The notes under the pieces were generated by a model that saw only the letters and a program-made list of their open reading frames with translations, was not told the origin of the DNA and did not search any database. From the NCBI RefSeq assembly GCF_000717245.1, contig NZ_JNYQ01000002.1:124001-188000 (forward strand): a DNA stretch of 64,000 nt, in the 5' to 3' direction. The position numbers and the translations under genes were made by a program. Shown piece by piece: positions 33,989 to 41,884 of the stretch. Within the stretch, counting starts at the first letter, position 1. Every line of letters begins with the position of its first letter. This DNA comes from Kitasatospora papulosa (GTDB taxonomy: Bacteria; Actinomycetota; Actinomycetes; Streptomycetales; Streptomycetaceae).

Positions 33989-34036
33989 GCCGCGTAGTGG
34001 CGCTCGGGGGCCTCCCCACAGGCTGCCCACCAGGCA

Positions 34037-34399
34037 TCACCCCACGGCGGCGAACCTCTCGTGCAGCTCGTCGTCGTGCAGACCGTCGTCCAGCCCCACC
34101 GCTGCGGGCAGCATGCCCGTGGACCGCTCGTACTCACTCCGCGCGGTCTCCAGCAGGCGACGCCAGGACGTCACGGTGGGCCGTCGGCGCAGCAGCGCGC
34201 GGCGTTCCCGCTCCGTCATCCCGCCCCACACGCCGAACTCGACGCGATTGTCCAGCGCGTCGGCCAGGCACTCGGTACGCACCGGGCATCCGGTGCACAC
34301 CGCCTTGGCCCTGTTCTGCGCTGCCCCTTGTACGAACAATTCATCCGGATCGGTAGTGCGGCAGGCTGCCTGCGCACTCCAGTCGGTTACCCAGCCCAT
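34037..34399 (-). CDS. wblA: WhiB-like iron-sulfur regulator WblA
   Basis: 120 residues from ATG 34399 (MGWVTDWSAQAAC); an in-frame ATG at 34456 would add 19 residues. Four cysteines C13, C35, C38, C44 (C-x21-C-x2-C-x5-C) bind [4Fe-4S]. FGVWGGMTERERRALLRRRP is the WhiB turn plus basic tail. WblA is a pleiotropic regulator that represses antibiotic synthesis and promotes sporulation in streptomycetes; the mycobacterial orthologue WhiB4 lies at the same position next to the ArsA pair. Confidence 0.93.
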   Translation of the reverse strand: MGWVTDWSAQAACRTTDPDELFVQGAAQNRAKAVCTGCPVRTECLADALDNRVEFGVWGGMTERERRALLRRRPTVTSWRRLLETARSEYERSTGMLPAAVGLDDGLHDDELHERFAAVG

Positions 34400-34797
34400 G
34401 CCGGCGCCGTCCTCTCCCGAATCGAGGCTCCCCCACGGCGGTAGCGGCATATTCACCGCTGCCAGTTGAGGACGTTACGGAAGGTGGCGACAGCACAACA
34501 CCCCCTTCGGGCCCAATCTTGAATGGCCCGAACGGACTATGCGTACGCGGCAGATCACCCAGAGGAGTGACGCAGGGACATAACTGACCGACCCGACTGG
34601 ATCGGGATGAAAACCCCCATACGCAACGGACATTCAATGACGTACAAGGCGAATTCGGGAACGCCTTGACGCTTGGCTGAATTCCGCTGAGAGCCCTGCA
34701 GAGGGGTTGATACACAATCGGACTGCTGTGACAGTTGAGAGCAGCTTAGGCCAAGGCCTGTACGTGTGTCCGGCGAATGAGAACGTAGGCTGCCCCC
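34400..34797. promoter_or_regulatory. Divergent wblA / PBP promoter region
   Basis: 398 bp. On the plus side TAGGCT (34786-34791) lies 6 bases before the PBP ATG. The wblA side has a long leader with low G+C around 34470-34560, as expected for a heavily regulated developmental gene. No individual operator could be assigned with confidence. Confidence 0.5.
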
Positions 34798-37032
34798 ATG
34801 CCAAAGAAGCGCTCAGGCGGGGGTCTGACGACGACCCAGCAGGCCGCCAAGTTCCTCGGTGTCGCCGCGCTCTCCGGAGCTGTGCTGGCGGGCATCGCGC
34901 TGCCGGCCGCCGGCGCACTCGGGCTCGCGGCCAAGGGAACGGTCGAGGGATTCGACGAGATCCCCTCCAACCTCAAGACCCCGCCGCTGAGCCAGCGGAC
35001 CACGATCCTGGACAACGAGGGCGGCGCGATCGCCACGGTCTACTCGCGTGACCGCACCGTCGTCCCGCTCAAGAACATCTCGCCGTACATGCAGGACGCG
35101 ATCGTCGCGATCGAGGACTCGCGCTTCTACGAGCACGGCGCGATCGACCTCAAGGGCATCCTGCGCGCGATGAACCGCAACGTGCAGGAGGGCGGCGCCG
35201 CGCAGGGTGCCTCGACCCTCACCCAGCAGTACGTGAAGAACGTCTTCGTCGAGGAGGCGGGCGACGACCCGGAGAAGGTCGCCGAAGCCACCCAGCAGAC
35301 CATCGGCCGCAAGGTCCGGGAGCTGAAGTACGCGATCCAGGTCGAGGAAGAACTCGGCAAGAAGAAGATCCTGGAGAACTACCTCAACATCACCTTCTTC
35401 GGGCAGCAGGCCTACGGCGTCGAGGCGGCGTCGCAGCGCTACTTCTCCAAGCACGCCAAGGACCTGAAGCTGGAGGAGGCCGCCATGCTGGCCGGCCTCG
35501 TGCAGTCGCCGACCCGCTACGACCCGGTCAACGACGCGGAGGAGGCGACCAAGCGCCGCAACACCGTGCTGACGCGCATGGCCGCCGTCGGCAGCATCTC
35601 CCAGGGCGAGGCCGACAAGGCCATCGCCACCCCCATCAAGCTGAAGGTCAGCAAGCCGAAGAACGGCTGCATCACGGCCGTCAGCGGCGCCGGGTTCTTC
35701 TGCGACTACGTGCGCAAGACCATCCTGTCCGACACCGCCTTCGGGAAGACCGCGGAGGACCGGACCAAGCTGTGGAACCTCGGCGGCCTGACCATCAGGA
35801 CCACCTTGTCGCCGCGCGCCCAGCAGGCGGCCAACGAGGCGGCGACGTCGAAGGTCAACAAGGACGACAAGGTCGCCGCGTCGGTGGTCCAGGTCGAGCC
35901 CGGCACCGGCAAGATCCTCTCGATGGGCCAGTCCCGCCCGTACGGCCTCGACCAGACCCAGCACGAGACGGTGCTCAACCTCGCCGTCAGCAACGAGCTG
36001 GGCGGCAGCACCTACGGCTTCCAGGTCGGTTCGACGTTCAAGCCGATCACGGCCGCGGCGGCACTGGAGAAGGGCATCGACCCGGCGCAGAGCTACAGCT
36101 CCGACTGGAAGATCTCGGTGCCCATGAACTCCTACCGCAACTGCGCGGGTTCGCCCGTCGGAAGCGGGAACTGGGACCTCCAGAACGAGCTGGAGTCCGA
36201 GAAGGGCGCCTACGACATGACGAGCGCGCTCGGCAAGTCGATCAACACCTACTTCGCCAAGCTGGAGCAGCAGGCCGGACTCTGCGAGACGGTCACCATG
36301 GCGAAGAAGCTCGGCTACGAGCGCGGTGACGGCAAGCCCCTCTCGGACAACCACCCCTCGATCACCCTGGGCGGCACGGAGAGCACCCCGCTCGGCATGG
36401 CCTCCACGTACGCGGCGTTCGCCAACCGCGGCACCTTCTGCACGCCGATCGCCATCGAGGCCATCAAGGACGCGAACGGCAAGAAGGTCGACGTGCCCAA
36501 GTCCTCGTGCTCGCGGGCGATGAGCGAGAAGACGGCCGACACCATCAACCAGATGCTCAAGGGCGTCGTGGAGGACGGAACCGGCACCCAGGCGGGCCTG
36601 ATGGACCGCGACAACGCGGGCAAGACCGGTACCACCAACGACCGCGTGGACGCCTGGTTCGTCGGTTACACGCCGAACCTGTCCACGGCCGTGTGGGTGG
36701 GTGCGGACGTCGGCAAGAAGGTGCCGATGTACAACATCACCATCGGTGGCCAGTACTACGACAAGGTCTGCGGCGGCTGTCTCCCCGGTCCCATCTGGAA
36801 GACGGCGATGACCGGCGCGCTGAGCGCCTCGGAGACCCCTTCCTTCAACCCGATCTCGGTGCCGCGCGCCAAGGAGAAGGAGAAGGACAAGGGCCGTGGC
36901 GACAACAACGGCGGCGGCAACGAGGACTCCGACGCCGACCCCATCGGCGGCATCACCATCCCGCCCGGCTTCATCGGCGGGAACAACGGCGGCGGCAACG
37001 ACGGCGGCCGGAACGGCCGCAACGGCCCCTGA
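34798..37032 (+). CDS. Class A penicillin-binding protein (transglycosylase/transpeptidase, PonA2-like)
   Basis: 744 residues. One N-terminal transmembrane helix (residues 18-42). GT51 domain has catalytic Glu106 in AIEDSRFYEHGAID and GASTLTQQYVKN. Transpeptidase domain has the nucleophile Ser412 in GSTFK, SIN (SxN) and KTG at 609-611. The C-terminal tail after ~680 is charged and Gly/Asn-rich, with no PASTA domain visible. Synthesises peptidoglycan. Leaderless-type start (TAGGCT, 6-base gap). Confidence 0.95.
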   Translation: MPKKRSGGGLTTTQQAAKFLGVAALSGAVLAGIALPAAGALGLAAKGTVEGFDEIPSNLKTPPLSQRTTILDNEGGAIATVYSRDRTVVPLKNISPYMQDAIVAIEDSRFYEHGAIDLKGILRAMNRNVQEGGAAQGASTLTQQYVKNVFVEEAGDDPEKVAEATQQTIGRKVRELKYAIQVEEELGKKKILENYLNITFFGQQAYGVEAASQRYFSKHAKDLKLEEAAMLAGLVQSPTRYDPVNDAEEATKRRNTVLTRMAAVGSISQGEADKAIATPIKLKVSKPKNGCITAVSGAGFFCDYVRKTILSDTAFGKTAEDRTKLWNLGGLTIRTTLSPRAQQAANEAATSKVNKDDKVAASVVQVEPGTGKILSMGQSRPYGLDQTQHETVLNLAVSNELGGSTYGFQVGSTFKPITAAAALEKGIDPAQSYSSDWKISVPMNSYRNCAGSPVGSGNWDLQNELESEKGAYDMTSALGKSINTYFAKLEQQAGLCETVTMAKKLGYERGDGKPLSDNHPSITLGGTESTPLGMASTYAAFANRGTFCTPIAIEAIKDANGKKVDVPKSSCSRAMSEKTADTINQMLKGVVEDGTGTQAGLMDRDNAGKTGTTNDRVDAWFVGYTPNLSTAVWVGADVGKKVPMYNITIGGQYYDKVCGGCLPGPIWKTAMTGALSASETPSFNPISVPRAKEKEKDKGRGDNNGGGNEDSDADPIGGITIPPGFIGGNNGGGNDGGRNGRNGP

Positions 37033-37060
37033 CCGTCCGGGACGCACGACCACGTCATGA

Positions 37061-37101
37061 AAGGAGGAGGGGCGCCCCGGTCCGGGGCGCCCCTCCTCCT
37101 T
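37061..37101. terminator. Very long perfect bidirectional terminator
   Basis: AAGGAGGAGGGGCGCCCCGG (37061-37080) is the exact reverse complement of 37082-37101; allowing a minimal loop it folds into about 18 pairs. It separates the convergent PBP and YqeY genes. Confidence 0.9.
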
Positions 37102-37116
37102 CGTGTGTACGGCCCC

Positions 37117-37581
37117 TCAGCCGGCGAGCAGCCTCTTCACCGCGGCGGCGACCCTGCCTCCGTCGGCGAGCCCGGCCACCTTCGGGTTGACGATCTTCAT
37201 GACGGCGCCCATGGCCCGCGGCCCCTCGGCACCCGCGCCCTTCGCCTCCTGGACGGCCTGCGCGACGATCACGTCCAGCTCGTCGTCGGTCAGCTGCTTG
37301 GGCAGGTAGGTGTCCAGCAGTTCGCCCTCCGCCCGCTCACGCTCGGCCTGCTCCGTCCGGCCGCCCTGGGCGAAGGCCTCGGCCGCCTCGCGACGCTTCT
37401 TCGCCTCCTTGGCGATCACCTTCTGGACCTCGTCGTCGGAGAGCTCGCGCGACGTCGTGCCGCTGACCTCCTCCTTGGTGATCGCGGTCAGGGTGAGCCT
37501 GAGGGTGGACGAGGTGAGCTCGTCACGCGCCTTCATGGCCGTGGTGAGGTCTTCCTTGAGCTTGGACTTGAGCGTGGTCAT
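37117..37581 (-). CDS. GatB/YqeY domain-containing protein
   Basis: 154 residues from ATG 37581. All-helical YqeY signature: LKEDLTTAMKARDELTSSTLRLTLTAI, ELSDDEVQKVIAKEAKKRREAAEAF, then YLPKQLTDDELDVIV and GAVMKIVNPKVAGLADGGRVAAAVKRLL. Related to the tRNA-binding tail of GatB; role unknown. Divergent from the metallophosphoesterase, starts 80 bp apart. Confidence 0.93.
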   Translation of the reverse strand: MTTLKSKLKEDLTTAMKARDELTSSTLRLTLTAITKEEVSGTTSRELSDDEVQKVIAKEAKKRREAAEAFAQGGRTEQAERERAEGELLDTYLPKQLTDDELDVIVAQAVQEAKGAGAEGPRAMGAVMKIVNPKVAGLADGGRVAAAVKRLLAG

Positions 37582-37660
37582 GGGGAGATTGTGACAGGTA
37601 CGGAGCACCTGCCGCCCTCCTGTTTTCGTCCCACCGCACCGTTTCTGCGACGATGGGCCC

Positions 37661-38599
37661 ATGCGCGCACGCTACGGAGTACCCCTGAAAGTCACGGCAG
37701 TCGGCGCAGCGGTCGGCGCCGCCGGCCTCGTGTACGCGGCCGGATTCGAGGCCCGCTCGTTCCGCCTCCGCCGGATCACCATTCCTGTACTCCCGCACGG
37801 GGCACGCCCGTTGCGTGTGCTCCAGGTCTCCGACATCCACATGGTGAGCGGCCAGCGCAAGAAGCGCGCCTGGCTGCAGTCGCTGGCGGGCCTGCGCCCG
37901 GACTTCGTGGTGAACACGGGCGACAACCTCTCCGACCCGGAAGCCGTGCCGGAGCTGCTCGACGCGCTCGGCCCGCTGATGGAGTTCCCCGGGGTCTATG
38001 TCTTCGGCTCGAACGACTACTACGGGCCGAAGCTCCGCAACCCGGTCCGCTACCTCCTGGAGAAGACCCAGGGCAAGCACGGGCTCAACGGGAACGCCCC
38101 GGCCGTCGACGTCGTCCACAACCCGTGGGAGCCGATGCGGGACGCCTTCGACGAGGCCGGCTGGCTGAACCTCTCCAACACCCGGGGCCGGATCAAGGCG
38201 GACGGGCTCGAGATCGCCTTCACGGGCCTGGACGACCCCCACATCAAGCGGGACCGCTACGCCGAGGTCGCCGGTGGGCCCGAGACGGGCGCGGACCTGT
38301 CGATCGGGGTGGTCCACGCTCCGTACCTGCGCTCCCTGGACGCCTTCACGGCGGACGGCTACCCGCTGATCCTGGCCGGTCACACCCACGGCGGGCAGCT
38401 CTGCATCCCCTTCTACGGCGCCCTGGTCACCAACTGCGACCTGGACACCGACCGGGTGAAGGGCCTCTCCGGGCACACGGTCGGCGAACAGCGCTCCTAC
38501 CTCCACGTCTCCGCGGGCTGCGGCACGAACCGCTACACCCCCGTCCGCTTCGCCTGCCCGCCCGAGGCGACCCTGCTGACGCTGACGCCGCGGGACTGA
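37661..38599 (+). CDS. Membrane-anchored metallophosphoesterase (YkuE-like)
   Basis: 312 residues. One N-terminal hydrophobic segment (VTAVGAAVGAAGLVYAAGFE). Calcineurin-like metal motifs: QVSDIHM, VNTGDNLSD, FGSNDYYG and LAGHTHGGQ. The GSND in place of GNHE is common in this subgroup. Probably a UDP-diacylglucosamine- or nucleotide-type phosphohydrolase; substrate unknown. Same order as Rv3683 after ponA2. Confidence 0.92.
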   Translation: MRARYGVPLKVTAVGAAVGAAGLVYAAGFEARSFRLRRITIPVLPHGARPLRVLQVSDIHMVSGQRKKRAWLQSLAGLRPDFVVNTGDNLSDPEAVPELLDALGPLMEFPGVYVFGSNDYYGPKLRNPVRYLLEKTQGKHGLNGNAPAVDVVHNPWEPMRDAFDEAGWLNLSNTRGRIKADGLEIAFTGLDDPHIKRDRYAEVAGGPETGADLSIGVVHAPYLRSLDAFTADGYPLILAGHTHGGQLCIPFYGALVTNCDLDTDRVKGLSGHTVGEQRSYLHVSAGCGTNRYTPVRFACPPEATLLTLTPRD

Positions 38600-38719
38600 T
38601 CCCTCCGCCTCGATCCGGCCGGAGCCCGGTCCCCTGCCCCCGCTCCGCACAAAACCGGATTTCGCCTCCGGGCGCGGGTGGGCTAAAGTAATCGATGTCG
38701 CCGGGAGACCGGTGGGCAT

Positions 38720-38793
38720 CGGGGTGTAGCGCAGCTTGGCAGCGCGCTTCGTTCGGGACGAAGAGGTCGTGGGTTCAAATCCCGCCACCCCGA
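38720..38793 (+). tRNA. tRNA-Pro (anticodon CGG)
   Basis: 74 nt. Acceptor arms CGGGGTG / CACCCCG with discriminator A; D arm GCGC..GCGC; anticodon stem CTTCG-TTCGGGA-CGAAG with anticodon CGG reading CCG; T arm GTGGG-TTCAAAT-CCCGC. CCA is not encoded. A TAAAGT hexamer at 38683-38688 could be its -10. tRNA genes are frequent attachment sites, and the variable region of this window starts just downstream. Confidence 0.96.
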
Positions 38794-38810
38794 CAGCTGA
38801 AACACCAGGT

Positions 38811-38846
38811 CAGAGGCCAGGTCCTAAATTCAGGACCTGGCCTCTG
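38811..38846 (+). terminator. 15-bp terminator after tRNA-Pro
   Basis: CAGAGGCCAGGTCCT (38811-38825) and AGGACCTGGCCTCTG (38832-38846), loop AAATTC, followed by TCGTTT. Confidence 0.88.
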
Positions 38847-38892
38847 TCGTTTCCGGAGGTTGAGGCCCCGAGCCGTCCGGCGGGGCTGCCTC

Positions 38893-39127
38893 TCAGCCCG
38901 CCCCGGAGAGCGGCCGGGCCGTGTCCTTGCCCGTGGAGCCCTTGAGGGACGGCAGGCCGGTCAGTCCGATGAAGACCAGCGAGAAGACACCCGCCGCCGC
39001 GAAGACCGTGAAGCCTGTTGTGGTCGAGCCGGTCGCGAGCAGTTGGCCGCCGAGCCAGGGGCCGAAGAGGCGAGGGCAGCCGCTGGGAGACGCCGTGGAC
39101 CAGCAGGAGCCCGCCGAAGGAGGCCAC
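38893..39127 (-). pseudogene. MFS transporter remnant (3' end)
   Basis: Two frames together read like the end of an MFS permease: FGGLLLVHGVSQRLP in one frame, then, after a shift near 39072, FGPWLGGQLLATGSTT and GFTVFAAAGVFSLVFIGL in another, ending at a stop at 38893. No N-terminal part is present upstream. It is probably the permease of the PrpF locus, deleted and frameshifted. Confidence 0.5.
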
Positions 39128-39154
39128 GGTTCCGCATGGCCGACACGGGCGATG

Positions 39155-40273
39155 TCACCGGGAGGGGGAGTCGTCTGCGGCTCCTGACGGGGAGGGGGCG
39201 GATGTCGGAGCTGTCCGATCGGACCGGGGGTAGACGGTGCCGTCGAAGATCCTTCGTGCGGTCCGCACCACCGCGGTACGCCTGACGACGGGCGAACCGT
39301 CCGTACCGGCCTCGACGCCTGCCTCGATGTCGAGGAACCCGGTGGGGTGTTCGATGCGCAGCCGGTCACCGTGGGCGGGCAGCCGGGCGACGCCCTCGGC
39401 GACGCTGCCCGCGATGCGCAGCCCGGCGGCGACACCCGCGGCGCCGAGGACCCCGATGGAGGTGTGGCAGCGGTGCGGGATGAAGGTACGGGTCGTCACG
39501 GCGCCGTCGTCCACGGGCGGGGCCAGCAGGCTGAGCTTGGGCACGGTGGTGTCGCGGACGTCGCCGAGCCCCATGAGAGGGCCGGCCTCCAGCCGGATCC
39601 CTTCGAGTCGGTCGCGCAGCGCGGTGTCCGCCTCCAGCTCCTGCGGTGTCTCGTAACCCGTGAGACCGAGCGACCGCGCCGGGATGAGCACGGTGGGCAT
39701 GCCGTTGTCGACGCAGGTCACCGTCGTGCCGGCGACGTCCTCCCGTGCCCGGCCGGTGGGCAGCAACGGAGCCGCGCTCCGCGCGAACTCGATCACCACC
39801 GGTGCGGCGGTCCCGGGCACCCCGGAGATCCGGGCCGCCCCCGTGTAGTCGACGCACCCGCCAGGAGTGGGGAACGTCGCGGTGGCCAGGTCGCCGGTGT
39901 TGACCATCCGGATGCGTACCGAGGTGTGCCCGTCCTCGGCGGGGACCAGGCCGCGCTCCACGGCGAAGGGGCCGACGCCGGCGAGCAGGTTGCCGCAGTT
40001 CTGGCGGTCGGAGACCTCCGCGCCGTCGACGGCGACCTGGAGGAAGAGGTAGTCGACGTCGACGTCCGGGTCGTCCGGCACGGAGACGACCGCGACCTTG
40101 CTGGTGAGCGGGTGCGCGCCGCCCAGGCCGTCGATCTGGCGCGGGTCGGGGCTGCCCATGATCCGCAGCAGCAGGCCGTCGCGGGCCGTCGGGTCCCGAG
40201 GCAGGTCGCTGGCCAGGAAATAGGCGCCCTTGGACGTGCCGCCCCGCATCAGGAGGCAGCGGACGCCGCTCAT
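39155..40273 (-). CDS. PrpF-like protein (methylaconitate/4-oxalomesaconate isomerase family)
   Basis: 372 residues from ATG 40273. RCLLMRGGTSKGAYF at the N-terminus and RQNCGNLLAG with Cys93 are hallmark PrpF motifs; VNTGDLATATFPTPGG and CVDNGMPTVLIPA follow in the expected order. Family members isomerise double bonds of methylaconitate or 4-oxalomesaconate. Flanked by a broken MFS gene and a broken GntR gene, so it may be a surviving part of a lost catabolic operon. Its start overlaps the stop of a 14-codon reading frame. Confidence 0.88.
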   Translation of the reverse strand: MSGVRCLLMRGGTSKGAYFLASDLPRDPTARDGLLLRIMGSPDPRQIDGLGGAHPLTSKVAVVSVPDDPDVDVDYLFLQVAVDGAEVSDRQNCGNLLAGVGPFAVERGLVPAEDGHTSVRIRMVNTGDLATATFPTPGGCVDYTGAARISGVPGTAAPVVIEFARSAAPLLPTGRAREDVAGTTVTCVDNGMPTVLIPARSLGLTGYETPQELEADTALRDRLEGIRLEAGPLMGLGDVRDTTVPKLSLLAPPVDDGAVTTRTFIPHRCHTSIGVLGAAGVAAGLRIAGSVAEGVARLPAHGDRLRIEHPTGFLDIEAGVEAGTDGSPVVRRTAVVRTARRIFDGTVYPRSDRTAPTSAPSPSGAADDSPSR

Positions 40274-40311
40274 ACCGGCCGCTCCGTGACGCGCGCCGTA
40301 TCGGTTGTCAT
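40270..40311 (-). CDS. Short upstream reading frame coupled to prpF
   Basis: A 14-codon frame (MTTDTARVTERPV then stop) begins at an ATG with AAGGAGA 9 bases upstream and ends in an ATGA overlap with the PrpF start. It could be a leader peptide that couples translation or the fused remnant of a deleted gene. Confidence 0.35.
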   Translation of the reverse strand: MTTDTARVTERPV

Positions 40312-40386
40312 GACTGAGCTCTCCTTGCTGGACAGGGCTACGGACCCACCAGCGGGACGCGCAGGACATCGATCAGGCGCCGCACG

Positions 40387-41036
40387 TCACCCGCGCAGTG
40401 CCTCGACCACGCTCGCCAGGTGGGAGCGGACGGCCGACTCGGCCGCCTGCGGATCCCTGGCCCTGATCGCGTCGATCACGGCCAGGTGTTCACTCAGGGA
40501 CTGCTGAGCGCGTCCGGGCCTCAGGGCGAGCCGGAACCTGTGACGCACCAGCTGAGCGTTCAGCCGCTCCAGGAGGGACACGGCCGTCTGCTGACCGGAG
40601 AACTCCCTGACCATGGCGTGAAGTCGGTGATTGAGGTCGGAGTAGAGCATCGGATCGCCGTCGGCGACGGCCTTGGTCATGGCCTCGCCGACCTCCGCGA
40701 GCCGGTCAAGGCGCTCGTCGTCGGCCACGACGGCCGCCTTGGCCGCGCAGAGGCCCTCCAGGGCCATCCGGCACTCGGTGATGGCGACGGCTTCGTCGAC
40801 GGTCACCACGCGCACCCTGGATCCGCGGTTATCCGCTCGACCAGCCCCTCCGCCTCCAGTTCGATCAGCGCCGCCCTGACGCCGGCCCGTGTCACACCGA
40901 ACTGCTCGGCGAGATCGTTCTCCACCAGCCGCTGGGCCGGCACCATCTCACCGCGCAGAATCGCCTGCCTCAGCCGGGTCAGAGCCAGCTGCCTGGCCTG
41001 CTCCCCACTGATCGGACCGGCTTGCTTCGGCATCAT
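40387..41036 (-). pseudogene. GntR/FCD-family regulator, frameshifted
   Basis: The N-terminal winged helix (ALTRLRQAILRGEMVPAQRLVENDLAEQFGVTRAGVRAALIELEAEGLVERIT) starts at ATG 41036 and runs into a stop at 40803. The C-terminal FCD effector domain (VVTVDEAVAITECRMALEGLCAAKAA ... HLASVVEALRG) continues in another frame to 40387. The shift lies near 40820-40835, where GSRVRVVTVDEA can be read after dropping out of frame. Either a pseudogene or a sequencing error. Confidence 0.75.
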
Positions 41037-41061
41037 TGCCCCCTGAGTGAGTGCCTGTCGA

Positions 41062-41090
41062 ACGTAAATCCAGGGGCACAGGATTGTCAA
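41062..41090 (-). promoter_or_regulatory. Consensus promoter of the GntR gene
   Basis: On the minus strand TTGACA (41090-41085), a 17-base spacer, and TTACGT (41067-41062), 26 bases before the ATG at 41036. Upstream lies an A+T-rich tract with GCATATTGC (41103-41111 region), a possible operator. Confidence 0.65.
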
Positions 41091-41154
41091 CGATTCTGTT
41101 TTGCATATTGCTGATACTTGGAGCCTCCCCCAGCGCCCCGGCCGTGAACGCGCG

Positions 41155-41192
41155 TGAGCCCGGTCCCCCTTCGAGAAGAGGGACCGGGCTCA
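41155..41192 (-). terminator. Terminator after the FMN reductase gene
   Basis: TGAGCCCGGTCCC (41155-41167) pairs with GGGACCGGGCTCA (41180-41192), extended inside the loop by CTT/AAG. Confidence 0.82.
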
Positions 41193-41210
41193 CAAGCGTC
41201 AGGCAGACGG

Positions 41211-41768
41211 TCAGGCGGCGACCGTGGTGCCCTCGACGACCTGGCGGAGCACCTCGGTCAGCGAGGTGACGACCTCGGCGTCGTCCGCCGGGTGGAGCTC
41301 GGCGAAGCGGGTCACGGAGCCGGGGATGGAGAGCTTGACGTCCGCGAGGACGGCTCCGCCGGCGATGCCGGCGGCCTTACGGGCGTCGTCCTGGGCCCAC
41401 ACGCCACCGAACTGGCCGAAGGCGGTGCCGACCACGGCGACCGGCTTGGCGGTGAGCGCGCCGGCGCCGTACGGGCGGGACAGCCAGTCGATGGCGTTCT
41501 TCAGCACGGCCGGCATGGTGCCGTTGTACTCGGGCGAGAACAGCAGGAACGCGTCGGAGCCGCCGGCCACGGCGCGCAGCTCCGCGGCCGCGGCCGGGAC
41601 GCTCCCCTCGACGTCGATGTCCTCGTTGTAGAACGGGAGATCGGCGAGCCCCTCGAACAGCTCGACCTCGACACCCTCGGGCGCGTGCTTGGCTGCGGCC
41701 TCGGCGAGCTGACGGTTGTGGGAGCCGGCGCGGAGGCTGCCGACGAGGGCGAGGATGCGTACAGACAT
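41211..41768 (-). CDS. NADPH-dependent FMN reductase
   Basis: 185 residues from ATG 41768. Flavodoxin-like fold: LALVGSLRAGSHNRQLAEAAA is the FMN phosphate loop, SPEYNGTMPAVLKNAIDWLSRP the flavin-contact motif of the YieF/ChrR/SsuE group, and GTAFGQFGG a further loop. Likely reduces flavin or quinones under stress. Divergent from a TetR gene with a large inverted repeat in between, so probably repressed by it. Confidence 0.93.
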   Translation of the reverse strand: MSVRILALVGSLRAGSHNRQLAEAAAKHAPEGVEVELFEGLADLPFYNEDIDVEGSVPAAAAELRAVAGGSDAFLLFSPEYNGTMPAVLKNAIDWLSRPYGAGALTAKPVAVVGTAFGQFGGVWAQDDARKAAGIAGGAVLADVKLSIPGSVTRFAELHPADDAEVVTSLTEVLRQVVEGTTVAA

Positions 41769-41806
41769 GGGGGAAGCTCCCGGGAGACGGAGAGTGCAGA
41801 GGTAGC

Positions 41807-41853
41807 GGACCACGGTCCGTTTAAAGTTGTACCACCTAAACGGACCGTGGTCC
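41807..41853. promoter_or_regulatory. Perfect 17-bp inverted repeat, probable TetR operator
   Basis: GGACCACGGTCCGTTTA (41807-41823) is exactly repeated in inverse at 41837-41853, separated by 13 bp. Each arm is itself nearly palindromic (GGACC-A/G-..GGTCC). It overlaps the start-proximal regions of both divergent genes, the -35 area of the TetR promoter included. Confidence 0.85.
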
Positions 41854-41884
41854 ACTTATGGCCGTCCGGGGCTACCCTGAAGCC

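Noticed and set aside
34813..37053. 746-codon minus-strand frame opposite the PBP gene
   Set aside because: Same shadow effect; the plus-strand PBP has all catalytic motifs.
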